From contig CANMOU010000004.1 of NCBI GenBank assembly GCA_947499555.1, positions 1 through 64,000 on the forward strand: 64,000 nucleotides of DNA. Reading direction: 5' to 3'. Of this stretch, positions 1-8,846 are shown piece after piece. This DNA comes from an uncultured Roseovarius sp. (GTDB lineage: Bacteria; Pseudomonadota; Alphaproteobacteria; Rhodobacterales; Rhodobacteraceae). Positions within the stretch are counted from its first letter, which is position 1; every line of letters starts with the position of its first letter. The translations under genes were made by a program, and so were the position numbers. A model generated the notes under the pieces. That model did not search any database. It saw only the letters and a program-made list of their open reading frames with translations, and was not told where the DNA came from.

Positions 1-77
1 GTCTTGCCATGGTCAACATGGCCAATCGTGCCAATGTTCACATGCGGCTTCGTGCGATCAAACTTTTCCTTTGCCAT
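1..77 (-). CDS. tuf: Elongation factor Tu, 5' end only
   Basis: Translating the minus strand from the ATG at 77 gives [20 protein letters not shown] followed by VDHGKT, which is the invariant N-terminus of EF-Tu including the G1 (P-loop) GHVDHGKT. EF-Tu delivers aminoacyl-tRNA to the ribosome as the GTP form. Only about 25 codons lie in the window; the gene runs off the left edge. An AAAGAG stretch just before the ATG is a modest ribosome binding site. Rhodobacterales often carry two tuf copies; since no fusA or rpsG lies upstream here, this is more likely the copy outside the str operon (inference). Confidence 0.95.
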   Translation of the reverse strand, partial: MAKEKFDRTKPHVNIGTIGHVDHGK

Positions 78-136
78 CTCTTTGGGCGCCCTATCGGTTC
101 GGGGGCCAAACACTGGCCCGGTCTCTACTCCGCGCG

Positions 137-165
137 CATGTATTTTGTTGAGGCGAGAAAATCAA
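137..165 (-). promoter_or_regulatory. Probable tuf promoter
   Basis: On the minus strand a TTGATT -35 box (160-165) and a TACATG -10 box (137-142) are separated by exactly 17 bp, 60 bp before the tuf start. It lies between the lipoprotein stop and tuf, where a strong housekeeping promoter is expected. Identified by eye from sigma-70 consensus only. Confidence 0.4.
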
Positions 166-218
166 GCGGTTCATCGTCTGAATCGATATTGCCATCGCGA
201 CCGAGATCGCAATACACG

Positions 219-920
219 CTAGCTGGTGCCACCATCTGGCTCAGCCACATCCTCCGATAGCGGCTCGGCCTCCGTTGCCGCATCTTCTGCTGCTTTTTGC
301 GCCGCCGATTTCTCTGCCTCTTCCGCATCAAGCTGAGCCTGAGCCCTTTGCCCCGCTGGTTTTTCTCTTGCAGGGATACCATCATCCTCGAACCAGCCCT
401 CTTTGTTGTTCTGCCGGACAAGCCAGTTCTGGATCAGTTTCGACGCATTCTGCGTCAGGTTCTTCATCTGCTTTTGCTTTGACTGGGTCAGACCGGAACT
501 GATGATCGTATTGCCCGAAATCGACTCAACGATCGTGATCGTTTCGGGCTTCTCATTGAGCTTTTTTTCCTTCTGGTCATCCCAGGCCGTCACGCGGATG
601 ATCAGCGCCGATTTCGGTGCCGCGACAACAGGAATACCGGGGATGGCCAAAACATAACCTTCGACGCTGATCCCAAGGTGATAAAGCCGGGTCCCCTCAT
701 ACCGGCCAAATCTTTCGTCGATGGCCTTTTGCATCGCCTCGGTCCACTCTTCCTTCGTGGCTTCCCGAGAGGCCGGGCCCCGCGTCAGGTTCGGTGCGAC
801 GACAACATTATGCCCAAGGTGGAAATTTCCCAGATAAGCAGGCTCTTCCTGCAGATCCTTCACATTCGTACAGGCCGCAAGCGCAACCCCCAGCAAAACC
901 AACGCCAGCCTGCGCAGCAT
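219..920 (-). CDS. Putative outer-membrane lipoprotein
   Basis: A 233-residue protein starting MLRRLALVLLGVALAAC. Residues 1-16 form a type II signal peptide with lipobox LAAC and lipidated Cys17, so it is probably anchored to a membrane as a lipoprotein. The middle region (about 20-165) is soluble with no recognised catalytic motif; the last 50 residues are a low-complexity Ala/Glu/Lys tail. I chose the start at 920 because the reading frame upstream of it has no lipoprotein-like start and overlaps the P450 leader. It is divergent from the P450 gene and followed by tuf. No family assignment is made; many Rhodobacterales carry uncharacterised lipoproteins of this kind. Confidence 0.75.
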   Translation of the reverse strand: MLRRLALVLLGVALAACTNVKDLQEEPAYLGNFHLGHNVVVAPNLTRGPASREATKEEWTEAMQKAIDERFGRYEGTRLYHLGISVEGYVLAIPGIPVVAAPKSALIIRVTAWDDQKEKKLNEKPETITIVESISGNTIISSGLTQSKQKQMKNLTQNASKLIQNWLVRQNNKEGWFEDDGIPAREKPAGQRAQAQLDAEEAEKSAAQKAAEDAATEAEPLSEDVAEPDGGTS

Positions 921-1065
921 GGACAAGCCCCTTCCCTCGAAACCACGTCTTCTGGTTAGCGTATGGCCGCTTTCAAAGCAATTGAGGCGGAATGGTCGCA
1001 CCGCATTTGATTGCCGGAAAACCACGCCGCCCCTATATTTCCAACCAGGCATGGAGACGATTTCA

Positions 1066-2445
1066 ATGGGCCATGAAAATCCGGTCAAAGTTCCGCTCGT
1101 CACCGAACCAATGGGTATTCTGGGAAGCCTGAATGCGGCACGGCGCAATGTGCTGAGCATCATCCCGGACATCGCCACGCGGCAGCCCATGGTGTCAGGC
1201 CGCACGGGCAAGCGTTGGCATATGGTGATGGATCCCGGGGCATTGCGTGAAATGCTTCTGGAGCGTCTCGATATCTACCCCAAATCGCTTGTGACAAAAA
1301 ACCTTCTGAAGCCTGCCATCGGGGACTCGCTCTTTATTGCAGAGGGTGCGCATTGGCGCTGGCAACGACGTACGGCCGCCCCGGTCTTTTCGCATCGCAA
1401 TGTGATGAACCTTGCGCCCATCATGACGGCCGCCGCCGAGCGCAGCGCTCAGCGCATCACCGCAGCCGGAGATCGCGCCGTCGACATGGCCGAAAACATG
1501 GTGCGCACGACCTTTGATGTGATCGCCGAAGTGACGTTTTCCGGGGACGGGATGTTTGACTCTGATGCCGTGCATCGCGGCATCGACAATTACATCGCCG
1601 AGGCGGGCAAGATCTCTTTGCTTGATGTTCTGGGCGCACCGGATTGGGTGCCGCGTCCGGGTCGGCTTTTGTTCTCGCGTGGTGCGGTTTCGGAAATGAA
1701 GACTGTTGCGGATGAAGCTATTGAAGCCCGCAGGCAGCGTGGACCCGAGGGCGTGCCCGATCTGCTTGATTTGTTGCTGGAAGGCGAAGACCCCGAGACA
1801 AAACGCCAGATGAACACAGCCGAGCTACGCGACAATCTCCTGACCTTCATCGTCGCCGGGCACGAGACAACGGCACTTACACTTGGCTGGTCGCTTTATT
1901 TATGCGCTTTCGATCAGGATGTTCAGGATCGTGCGCGCGCCGAGGTGCATGCCGCCTGCGGCGACAAACCTGTGACCGGCGAGAGTGTCGCGAACTTGCC
2001 CTTTATCAGGCAGATCATTGACGAGGCCCTGCGGCTTTATCCGCCCGCCGGGATGGTGTCGCGGACCGCAATGGCAGACGACACGCTTTGCGGGCGCGAG
2101 ATCCGCAAGGGTGACACGGTTATCATCCCGATCTACGCCTTACACCGCCACCATATGCTGTGGGAAGACCCCGATGCCTTCCGCCCGGACCGGTTCGCAG
2201 AACGAAAATCCGTCGAGCGCTATGCCTATCTCCCGTTCGGAGATGGCCCGCGCATCTGCATCGGGGCAAGTTTTGCCATTCAGGAGGCTGTGATCATTCT
2301 CGGCACATTGCTGGGCCGCTTCCGGTTCACGCCTGTCGCAGGCAAAGAGCCTGACCCTGTCATGATCCTGACCCTGCGCCCACAAGGGGGCGTGTGGCTG
2401 GAGGCCAAGCCCGTAAGCCCGTCAAAGCCGGCAAACGCGGCATGA
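1066..2445 (+). CDS. Cytochrome P450
   Basis: A 459-residue haem-thiolate monooxygenase. Visible P450 signatures are the I-helix oxygen-activation motif AGHETT (from residue 264), the K-helix ExxR (EALR, from residue 320) and the haem-binding loop FGDGPRICIG (from residue 391) with Cys398 as the iron ligand. I chose ATG 1066 because a GGAGA lies 9 bp upstream; ATG 1051 in the same frame is an alternative. There is no fused reductase domain and no ferredoxin gene nearby, so its electron donor is encoded elsewhere. The neighbours do not indicate a substrate. The overall length and motif spacing match single-domain bacterial P450s related to fatty-acid hydroxylase-like families (inference). Confidence 0.95.
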   Translation: MGHENPVKVPLVTEPMGILGSLNAARRNVLSIIPDIATRQPMVSGRTGKRWHMVMDPGALREMLLERLDIYPKSLVTKNLLKPAIGDSLFIAEGAHWRWQRRTAAPVFSHRNVMNLAPIMTAAAERSAQRITAAGDRAVDMAENMVRTTFDVIAEVTFSGDGMFDSDAVHRGIDNYIAEAGKISLLDVLGAPDWVPRPGRLLFSRGAVSEMKTVADEAIEARRQRGPEGVPDLLDLLLEGEDPETKRQMNTAELRDNLLTFIVAGHETTALTLGWSLYLCAFDQDVQDRARAEVHAACGDKPVTGESVANLPFIRQIIDEALRLYPPAGMVSRTAMADDTLCGREIRKGDTVIIPIYALHRHHMLWEDPDAFRPDRFAERKSVERYAYLPFGDGPRICIGASFAIQEAVIILGTLLGRFRFTPVAGKEPDPVMILTLRPQGGVWLEAKPVSPSKPANAA

Positions 2446-2447
2446 AA

Positions 2448-2472
2448 AAGCGGCCGTCCGAGACAGCCGCTT
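2448..2472 (+). terminator. Hairpin after the P450 gene
   Basis: AAGCGGC (2448-2454) pairs with GCCGCTT (2466-2472) across an 11-base loop, starting 3 bp after the P450 stop. There is no T run after it on the plus strand, so it is either a weak terminator or serves the convergent YHS gene as well. Confidence 0.4.
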
Positions 2473-2499
2473 GCCCAAAATCTGATTTGCCGGAGCGCG

Positions 2500-2961
2500 C
2501 TAGGCGCCGATGATCCGCGGCCAGTTCGCCTCACCTTGTGCAATATGGCCCGGCACGTCCTTGAGCCAGCGCGCGCGAATGCTTTTGTTGTAGTTGAGAT
2601 ACAGTTTGCCGTTCTCGACCGACCAGGCATTGCGATCTCCATGCGCGGTGTAGCCCTGCGACACCGCCCATGCGCAATATCCGCCAAATTGTGGCGCGTA
2701 TTTCTCTGGATTGGCCTCAAAAGCTGCGAGGTTTTCCGCGTTTGCAAAGCGCCAGCGCATGCCGTTCCATTCGGTACTGTGGCCGGATGACCCTTTGACC
2801 CCTTTCGCGCTCGCGTCGAGGCTGAAATAGGCAACCACATCCGCACCATCAGCGCCATAACCACTGCCGTTGTTGTACCAGCGGGGTTCTTTCGCAAAAG
2901 CCGGGCGTGCAACCAGTACCGCCGAAACTCCTACCAATACTGCGCGTCTCGAAAAATTCAT
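2500..2961 (-). CDS. Exported YHS-domain protein
   Basis: A 153-residue protein with a twin-arginine-like N-terminus (FSRRAVLVGVSAVLVARPAFA, cleavage likely after residue 23). The mature part carries a YHS-type domain: the segment from about residue 35 to 110 has the pattern GADVVAYF, WRFANAENLAAFEANPEKYAPQ split over two short blocks, and GGYCAWAVSQG, matching the YHS family often annotated next to metal or thiol proteins. The single conserved Cys in GGYCA is typical. It is convergent with the P450 gene and 54 bp from the parC stop. The molecular role of these exported YHS proteins is not established; metal binding is an inference. Confidence 0.8.
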   Translation of the reverse strand: MNFSRRAVLVGVSAVLVARPAFAKEPRWYNNGSGYGADGADVVAYFSLDASAKGVKGSSGHSTEWNGMRWRFANAENLAAFEANPEKYAPQFGGYCAWAVSQGYTAHGDRNAWSVENGKLYLNYNKSIRARWLKDVPGHIAQGEANWPRIIGA

Positions 2962-3015
2962 CCGTGGCCTCCTTACATCTGGCCAAAAAATAGACGGAGA
3001 TCGGAAAGCTTCAAA

Positions 3016-5337
3016 TCACAGTTTCGTAAAGCGGTTGTCGCGAGGGAACCCACGGGGCGCCATGCGGCCCGCACTGGCCCTTTTGCCGATCCACTCTGCC
3101 AATTCAGTTTCGGTGCGCGTCCGCCCTGCCGGGTCAAGCCAGCTGAGACCCTCCGAAAGCGTAAACGTCGTGGCATCACTCAGGCCGCCATCTTTGAACT
3201 TCTGCAGGCGAACACCTTTGCCCCGCCCCATTTCCGGCAGCTCATCAAGCGGAAAGACCAGAACCTTGCGGTTCTCGCCAACACAGGCCACGTGATCACC
3301 CGTCACAGGCCGGCAGACCTGCGCGCGCGTCTGGTCCTTGACGTTAAGCACCTGCTTGCCGCTTCGGGTTTGGGCGACAACATCGTCTTCGGGTACGAGG
3401 AAACCATCGCCTGCTCTCGACGCCACCAGAAGTTTGCGTCCAGGGCTATGTACCAGAATGGCGACAATTTCGGCCTCATTCGGCAAATCGACCATCAGAC
3501 GCAATGGTTCTCCCATGCCGCGTCCACCAGGCAGATTGGCAGCTGACAATGTGTAGAAACGCCCGTTTGTGCCAAAGACCAAAAGCCGGTCCGTTGTCTC
3601 CGCATGGAAGATAAAACGCCCCTCATCGCCATCCTTGAACTTCAGTTCGCGGTCCAGATCGATATGGCCCGACATGGCCCGGATCCAGCCCATCTTGGAA
3701 CAAACAACGGTGATCGGCTCTTTGTCGATCATCGCCTCAAGCGGCACCTCTTCGATCTCTCCCGCCTCGGCAAATTGCGTGCGTCGCGCACCGCCCGCAT
3801 AGTCTTTACCAAACTTGGCTTTCACCTCTTTGAGCTGATCCGAGATCGCTGACCACTGAAGCTCCTCGCTTTCCAGAAGGTCCTCAAGCCCCGCACGCTC
3901 TTCCATCAACTCGCCTTGCTCGCGCAAAAGCTCCATCTCTTCCAGCCGCCGCAAGCTGCGCAGACGCATGTTAAGAATGGCTTCGGTCTGCACTTCGCTA
4001 AGCTCGCCTTCACCCGGAGAGGGCGGCACATAATCGGCTTCATTCATCGCCCGTACGTGATCTTTGGACCAATCCTCGCGCATCAGTGCAGCCTTGGGAT
4101 CTTCGTCATACCGAATGATGTCGATCACCCGGTCAAGGTTTAGGAAGGCGACGATGAGCCCTTCGAGAACCTCCAACCGATGGTCAATCTTCTCCATCCG
4201 GTGGGTCGAGCGCCGGACCAGGACCTCGCGCCGGAAATCCAGGAAGGCGCGCAGCACCTCTTTCATCGAGCAGACCTTGGGCGTCAGCCCGTCGATGAGA
4301 ACGTTCATATTGAGCGAGAACCGCACTTCGAGGTCCGAATTGCGGTAAAGCATGCCCATCAGAACCTCTGGATCGACATTCTTGGAGCGCGGCTCGAGAA
4401 TGACGCGGATATCATCGGCACTTTCGTCCCGGACATCGGCCAGAATGGGGACCTTCTTGGTCTGAATGACCTCGGCCAGCTTCTCGATCAGCTTGGACTT
4501 CTGAACCTGGTAAGGAATCTCTGTGACAACGATTTGCCACTGCCCCCGGCCCAGATCCTCAACCTCATACCGGCACCGAAGTCGGAACCCGCCCTTGCCA
4601 GTCCGATAGGCCTGCGCAATGGCCTCTGGCGGCTCGACAATGATGCCACCCGTCGGGAAATCAGGCCCCGGTACGTAGTTCAGCAACGTATCGTCCCGCG
4701 CGTCCGGTGTTTTGATCAGATGCAGACAAGCATCGATCAACTCGGGGATATTATGCGGCGGGATATTGGTGGCCATGCCCACCGCAATCCCCGATGAGCC
4801 ATTGGCCAGAAGGTTTGGAAACGTCGCAGGCAACACCACTGGCTCTTGTTCCCGGCCATCGTAGTTGTCGCGAAAATCGACCGCATCTTCGCTCAGACCA
4901 TCCAACAAGGCCTCGGCGACGACGGTCATACGTGCCTCGGTGTAGCGCATGGCGGCGGGGTTATCGCCGTCCACGTTGCCAAAATTGCCCTGGCCATCGA
5001 CCAGTTCGTAGCGGATGTTAAAATCCTGCGCCAAACGTGCCATTGCGTCATAAATGGCCCCATCCCCGTGGGGATGATACTTACCCATGACTTCACCCAC
5101 GACCCCGGCACTCTTTCGGTGACCCGAGGTCGCAGACAGTTTCATGCGGTGCATGCCATAGAGAATCCGACGGTGAACCGGCTTCAACCCATCCCGCGCA
5201 TCCGGCAGCGCGCGGTGCATAATTGTCGACAAAGCATAGGTCAGGTAGCGCTCGCCAATCGCCCGGCGTAGCGGTTCTGCAACAGAGCCGTCTCCGCCAC
5301 CGGAGCCTATGTTGGGGTCGTCGACCAAATCACTCAT
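3016..5337 (-). CDS. parC: DNA topoisomerase IV subunit A
   Basis: A 773-residue type IIA topoisomerase A subunit that breaks and rejoins DNA to decatenate chromosomes, working with ParE. The breakage-reunion domain has RALPDARDGLKPVHRRILY near residue 42, the QRDR block GKYHPHGDGAIYDA (residues 85-98) and the catalytic tyrosine Y132 in AAMRYTEARM. The C-terminal part (from about 520) is the degenerate beta-pinwheel. I assign ParC rather than GyrA because the C-terminal GyrA box is absent and the VDFRDNYDGREQEP segment matches alphaproteobacterial ParC. ATG 5337 gives the usual N-terminus; the frame stays open upstream. At the position of E. coli Ser80 it has Gly93, and Asp97 sits at the Glu84 position. 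Confidence 0.95.
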   Translation of the reverse strand: MSDLVDDPNIGSGGGDGSVAEPLRRAIGERYLTYALSTIMHRALPDARDGLKPVHRRILYGMHRMKLSATSGHRKSAGVVGEVMGKYHPHGDGAIYDAMARLAQDFNIRYELVDGQGNFGNVDGDNPAAMRYTEARMTVVAEALLDGLSEDAVDFRDNYDGREQEPVVLPATFPNLLANGSSGIAVGMATNIPPHNIPELIDACLHLIKTPDARDDTLLNYVPGPDFPTGGIIVEPPEAIAQAYRTGKGGFRLRCRYEVEDLGRGQWQIVVTEIPYQVQKSKLIEKLAEVIQTKKVPILADVRDESADDIRVILEPRSKNVDPEVLMGMLYRNSDLEVRFSLNMNVLIDGLTPKVCSMKEVLRAFLDFRREVLVRRSTHRMEKIDHRLEVLEGLIVAFLNLDRVIDIIRYDEDPKAALMREDWSKDHVRAMNEADYVPPSPGEGELSEVQTEAILNMRLRSLRRLEEMELLREQGELMEERAGLEDLLESEELQWSAISDQLKEVKAKFGKDYAGGARRTQFAEAGEIEEVPLEAMIDKEPITVVCSKMGWIRAMSGHIDLDRELKFKDGDEGRFIFHAETTDRLLVFGTNGRFYTLSAANLPGGRGMGEPLRLMVDLPNEAEIVAILVHSPGRKLLVASRAGDGFLVPEDDVVAQTRSGKQVLNVKDQTRAQVCRPVTGDHVACVGENRKVLVFPLDELPEMGRGKGVRLQKFKDGGLSDATTFTLSEGLSWLDPAGRTRTETELAEWIGKRASAGRMAPRGFPRDNRFTKL

Positions 5338-5479
5338 AGATGATGTGATACTCGCGCCTTGAAGAGGCGTAAAGCACCTGTTCGGGAAAATCCGTGGGGT
5401 TTTCCCATGATGAGGGAACCCGAATCGCGTTAAGATCGTTAGATTAGTGTTGCTGCTGTTTTGAGAGGGGAAGAGCGCG

Positions 5480-6145
5480 ATGTGGCGCTTCATGCTGATT
5501 ACGTTCGGCTTTCTTGGTTTTGCGTTCTACGAGTTGAGCGGCGGGGCCGATTATGAGCCTCATGCCAATTCGATTCAGGCTCGCGTGGGCCAGACAGACC
5601 CCGTGTCTGTGGCAGAGCTTGAACCGGTGGATGTTCCCTCAATTGCTGAGTTGGCTCAATCTGTGCCCGAGGCCGCACCAGCAGAGCGGTTGGGCATCAC
5701 ACTGGCATCCATCCGCATCGATGAAACCAGCCCGGCCGCACAACTGGAAGCCAAGACTGCACGCGTTACCGCAGTAGCAACTCCGGTGGACGAAGTTCAG
5801 CAAGCGGCGCTCGACACGGCTGAAGACGACGCGCGCAAAGTCTGGCCCGGCGCGATCGAGCTCTTCCAGCTGCAAGAAGCCAAGCGCGTACAGCGCACGG
5901 AGTCGATCAAGGCCGCACAACAGGATGCGTTGGCTGCTCAGTCGGATGTCCGATACGTGACCGGCAATCTGGTGAATATGCGCGGTGGTCCAAGCACCGA
6001 GTTTGCACCCGTCACGCAGCTCTCAAGTGGAACCGAAGTGGCCATCCTTGAAGCCCCCGGTAATGGCTGGCTCATGCTCCGAGTTATGGAAACGGGCGAA
6101 GAAGGCTGGATGGCCGACTGGCTTGTGAGCGACGCTGTAAACTGA
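5480..6145 (+). CDS. Membrane-anchored SH3-domain protein
   Basis: A 221-residue protein with an N-terminal hydrophobic anchor or uncleaved signal (residues 3-19, FMLITFGFLGFAFY), a long Ala/Glu-rich linker, and a C-terminal bacterial SH3 (SH3b) domain from about residue 155. The domain shows VTGNLVNMRGGPSTEFAPV, then EVAILEA and GWMADWLV, the usual SH3b order. Such domains bind peptidoglycan or peptides in the periplasm, so a cell-envelope role is likely but not proven. A GAGGGGAAGAG Shine-Dalgarno precedes the start. It is divergent from parC and followed closely by the SDR gene. Confidence 0.85.
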   Translation: MWRFMLITFGFLGFAFYELSGGADYEPHANSIQARVGQTDPVSVAELEPVDVPSIAELAQSVPEAAPAERLGITLASIRIDETSPAAQLEAKTARVTAVATPVDEVQQAALDTAEDDARKVWPGAIELFQLQEAKRVQRTESIKAAQQDALAAQSDVRYVTGNLVNMRGGPSTEFAPVTQLSSGTEVAILEAPGNGWLMLRVMETGEEGWMADWLVSDAVN

Positions 6146-6181
6146 TTGCATCATACGAGTGCCCGGTCCACTGTGCAGCGC

Positions 6182-7009
6182 ATGAGCGAGAGATCAATCC
6201 TTATCACTGGATGTTCGTCGGGCATCGGCTACGATGGTGCCATGGGCCTGCGTGAGCGGGGATGGCGCGTTTTTGCATCGTGTCGCAAACCCCAAGACTG
6301 TGAGCGACTGCGCAGCGAAGGCTTTGAAAGCCCGCTGATCGATTACCAAAATCCCGAAACCATCGCCAATGGCTTGGCCGAGGTGCTTGAGGCCACCGAT
6401 GGACGGCTTGACGCGCTGTTCAACAATGGCGCTTTTGCCTGTCCGGGGCTTGTTGAAGACATGCCAACGGATGCACTGCGCGCGATCTTCGAGGCAAATT
6501 TTTTTGGGTGGCACGAACTAACCCGATATGTTCTGCCGGTGATGCGGGCGCAAGGGCATGGGCGGATTGTGCAGAACTCTTCGATCCTCGGCTTTGTGAC
6601 TCTGCCTTGGCGCGGGGCCTATAATGCAACGAAACATGCGCTTGAAGGCCTGACTGACACGATGCGGATCGAAATGCGCGGCACGGGCATCCATATCGTG
6701 CTGATCGAACCGGGACCGGTGACATCGAAAATCCGCGAAAACGCAATCCCTCATTTCGAACGCTGGGTGGATTGGGAGACATCGGCGCGCAAAGAGGACT
6801 ACGAAGCGCTCAAGAAGCGTCTCTACGAAAGTTCCGGCCCTGATCCTTTTGAGCTGCCAGCCGCATCCGTCACGAAGAAGCTCATCCATGCGGTTGAAGC
6901 CAAGCGCCCGCGCCCCCGCTACTATGTCACAACACCAACACATGTCTTGGGAGGCCTGCGTCGGGTCTTGTCAACGCGGGCGCTGGACTGGATTTTGTCA
7001 AAAAACTGA
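6182..7009 (+). CDS. Short-chain dehydrogenase/reductase
   Basis: A 275-residue classical SDR. The NAD(P)-binding motif TGCSSGIG is at residues 9-16, the NNGA motif at 81-84, the catalytic Ser at about 134, and the YxxxK pair is Tyr147/Lys151 (YNATK). The Arg-rich segment after beta-2 (ASCRKPQD) hints at NADP preference. I chose ATG 6182, which leaves a 36-bp gap after the SH3 gene; an in-frame TTG directly after the SH3 stop is a weaker option. The substrate cannot be deduced; the sequence resembles the YqjQ-like group of SDRs of unknown substrate. Confidence 0.9.
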   Translation: MSERSILITGCSSGIGYDGAMGLRERGWRVFASCRKPQDCERLRSEGFESPLIDYQNPETIANGLAEVLEATDGRLDALFNNGAFACPGLVEDMPTDALRAIFEANFFGWHELTRYVLPVMRAQGHGRIVQNSSILGFVTLPWRGAYNATKHALEGLTDTMRIEMRGTGIHIVLIEPGPVTSKIRENAIPHFERWVDWETSARKEDYEALKKRLYESSGPDPFELPAASVTKKLIHAVEAKRPRPRYYVTTPTHVLGGLRRVLSTRALDWILSKN

Positions 7010-7096
7010 AACTGCGGGCCTGCGTCACGATTTCCCGTTCGCTTTTTGCCCGGCTTGGCCTAAGTGGCCTGTCACGGGAAGTTGGAAAGAGACATA

Positions 7097-7306
7097 ATGC
7101 TGAAAGACCCACTTTTTATATTGGCCGCACTGGCTTGTGCGGTGGTGGCGGTCATCTTGATCAGAGGTATCAGTACCTTTGGTAAAGAAGGGGTCGAGAA
7201 CGCCAGACGGGCCAACAAACTGATGCGATACCGGATCATCGCGCAATTCGTTGCGGTTCTGCTGATTTTGCTGTTTGTCTACATTCGGCGGCAATCCGGG
7301 AGCTGA
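7097..7306 (+). CDS. Small twin-transmembrane protein (HIG1-like)
   Basis: A 69-residue protein with two predicted membrane helices (about residues 6-24 and 46-64) flanking a basic loop containing GKEGVENARRANKLMRYR. This matches the twin transmembrane helix small protein family of alphaproteobacteria, related to the HIG1 domain; mitochondrial HIG1 proteins attach to respiratory complexes, so a respiratory accessory role is plausible by analogy only. The start at 7097 follows a GGAAAGAG Shine-Dalgarno. Only 3 bp separate it from the cobalamin adenosyltransferase gene, a pairing that suggests one transcript. Confidence 0.85.
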   Translation: MLKDPLFILAALACAVVAVILIRGISTFGKEGVENARRANKLMRYRIIAQFVAVLLILLFVYIRRQSGS

Positions 7307-7309
7307 TCG

Positions 7310-7882
7310 ATGGTCGTTTTGAACAAGATCTACACCAAAACCGGTGATGCGGGCGAAACCGCCCTTGGAAACGGCGCACGTGTTGCCAAACACTCGATGC
7401 GGGTGACGGCATATGGCACCGTGGACGAGGTGAACGCGACCGTGGGCCTTGCGCGCCAGCACGCGAAAGGCGCAACGGACGACGCGCTCGCGCGCATCCA
7501 GAACGACCTCTTTGACCTGGGCGCTGATCTTTGCCGTCCTGACATGGAGAAAGATGCAGAGGCCGAATACACGCCGCTGCGCATGGCCGACAGCCAGGTT
7601 GCGCGTCTTGAAGCGGAAATCGACGAAATGAATGAAGCGCTGGAACCTTTGAGAAGTTTCATTCTTCCCGGGGGCTCGGCTCTGGCTGCAAACCTGCATC
7701 TGTGCCGAACCGTTTGTCGTCGGGCCGAGCGCCTCGCGGTCGAACTCGCCACGATGGAGGCCGTCAATCCTGCCGCCGTCAAATATCTCAATCGCCTTTC
7801 CGATTGGTTTTTCGTCGCCGGGCGCATGGCCAATGACGAAGGCAAATCAGATGTTCTTTGGGTGCCAGGCGCGAACCGCTGA
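7310..7882 (+). CDS. ATP:cob(I)alamin adenosyltransferase, PduO type
   Basis: A 190-residue enzyme of the PduO family that transfers the adenosyl group of ATP to cob(I)alamin to make coenzyme B12. The N-terminal ATP-binding segment KIYTKTGDAGETALGNG (from residue 6) and the C-terminal helix CRRAERLAVEL with the following LNRLSDWFFVAGR are diagnostic. It is probably co-transcribed with the preceding twin-TM gene. Adenosylcobalamin is required by methylmalonyl-CoA and ethylmalonyl-CoA mutases, which fits the presence of mcd and prpE in this window and is a plausible physiological link. Confidence 0.95.
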   Translation: MVVLNKIYTKTGDAGETALGNGARVAKHSMRVTAYGTVDEVNATVGLARQHAKGATDDALARIQNDLFDLGADLCRPDMEKDAEAEYTPLRMADSQVARLEAEIDEMNEALEPLRSFILPGGSALAANLHLCRTVCRRAERLAVELATMEAVNPAAVKYLNRLSDWFFVAGRMANDEGKSDVLWVPGANR

Positions 7883-8087
7883 TTGAAGCGGGTGCTCGGC
7901 CTTGGGAGCGACGGTCAAGGCGCAATTTGGGCAAAAAATCTCTGAAAGGATCGGAAACGCGACGTCGCAAGACGCAAACGTGACGATTTTGCCCTGTTAT
8001 GAGGCCAAACAAAATTGTATTTACGCCCCAGAACGTATGGCAGAGTCGCATCGAGCGGCTCTTTGTTAATTTAAGGAGACCATGCAG

Positions 8088-8846
8088 ATGAAGGTGCTCG
8101 TGCCTGTCAAACGCGTGATCGACTATAACGTGAAGGTTCGCGTCAAGGCGGACGGATCGGGTGTCGATCTTGCCAATGTCAAAATGTCGATGAACCCGTT
8201 CGACGAGATTGCTGTCGAAGAGGCCATTCGCCTCAAGGAAGCGGGCAAGGCGGACGAGGTTGTCGCCGTATCCGTTGGCGTTAAGCAAGCCCAGGAAACA
8301 CTGCGCACCGCGCTGGCCATGGGTGCGGATCGCGCAATCCTGGTTGAAGCCGCCGATGATGTGCACACCGACATTGAGCCCCTGTCCGTTGCCAAGATCC
8401 TTGCCAAGGTTGTCGAAGAAGAGCAGCCGGGCCTTGTGATTGCCGGCAAACAGGCCATCGACAATGACATGAACGCGACCGGGCAGATGCTTTCCGCGCT
8501 GCTTGGCTGGAGCCAGGGCACGTTTGCGTCAAAACTGGATATCGAAGGGGACAGCGCTCTTGTCACCCGCGAGGTGGATGGCGGTCTGCAGACCATCAAG
8601 GTCAAGATGCCGACCATCATCACCGTCGACCTGCGCCTCAATGAGCCGCGCTATGCCTCGCTGCCCAACATTATGAAGGCAAAGAAAAAGCCGTTGGATG
8701 AGAAGACCGCCGCGGATTTTGGCGTCGATGTCACCCCACGTCTTGAAGTTGTCAAAACCGAAGAGCCCGAGGCCCGCAAGGCCGGCGAAATCGTTGGCTC
8801 GGTTGACGAGCTTGTAGCGAAACTCAAAGAAGCGGGGGCTGTGTAA
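8088..8846 (+). CDS. etfB: Electron transfer flavoprotein, beta subunit
   Basis: A 252-residue ETF beta subunit, which with EtfA carries electrons from acyl-CoA dehydrogenases to ETF:ubiquinone oxidoreductase. The sequence begins [20 protein letters not shown] and carries the ETF-beta signature around residues 160-185 ([20 protein letters not shown]). Two ATGs occur; 8088 is preferred because AAGGAG lies 9 bp upstream, whereas 8082 is only 3 bp from it. etfA follows with no gap. About 200 bp of non-coding sequence precedes it and must hold the promoter; I see no clear consensus there. Confidence 0.97.
   Translation: MKVLVPVKRVIDYNVKVRVKADGSGVDLANVKMSMNPFDEIAVEEAIRLKEAGKADEVVAVSVGVKQAQETLRTALAMGADRAILVEAADDVHTDIEPLSVAKILAKVVEEEQPGLVIAGKQAIDNDMNATGQMLSALLGWSQGTFASKLDIEGDSALVTREVDGGLQTIKVKMPTIITVDLRLNEPRYASLPNIMKAKKKPLDEKTAADFGVDVTPRLEVVKTEEPEARKAGEIVGSVDELVAKLKEAGAV

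Noticed and set aside
4180-4797. 205-residue plus-strand frame
   Set aside because: Antisense to parC.
7883-8087. Possible tRNA or small RNA before etfB
   Set aside because: I looked for cloverleaf arms and terminators and saw none; the stretch is treated as the etfBA leader.
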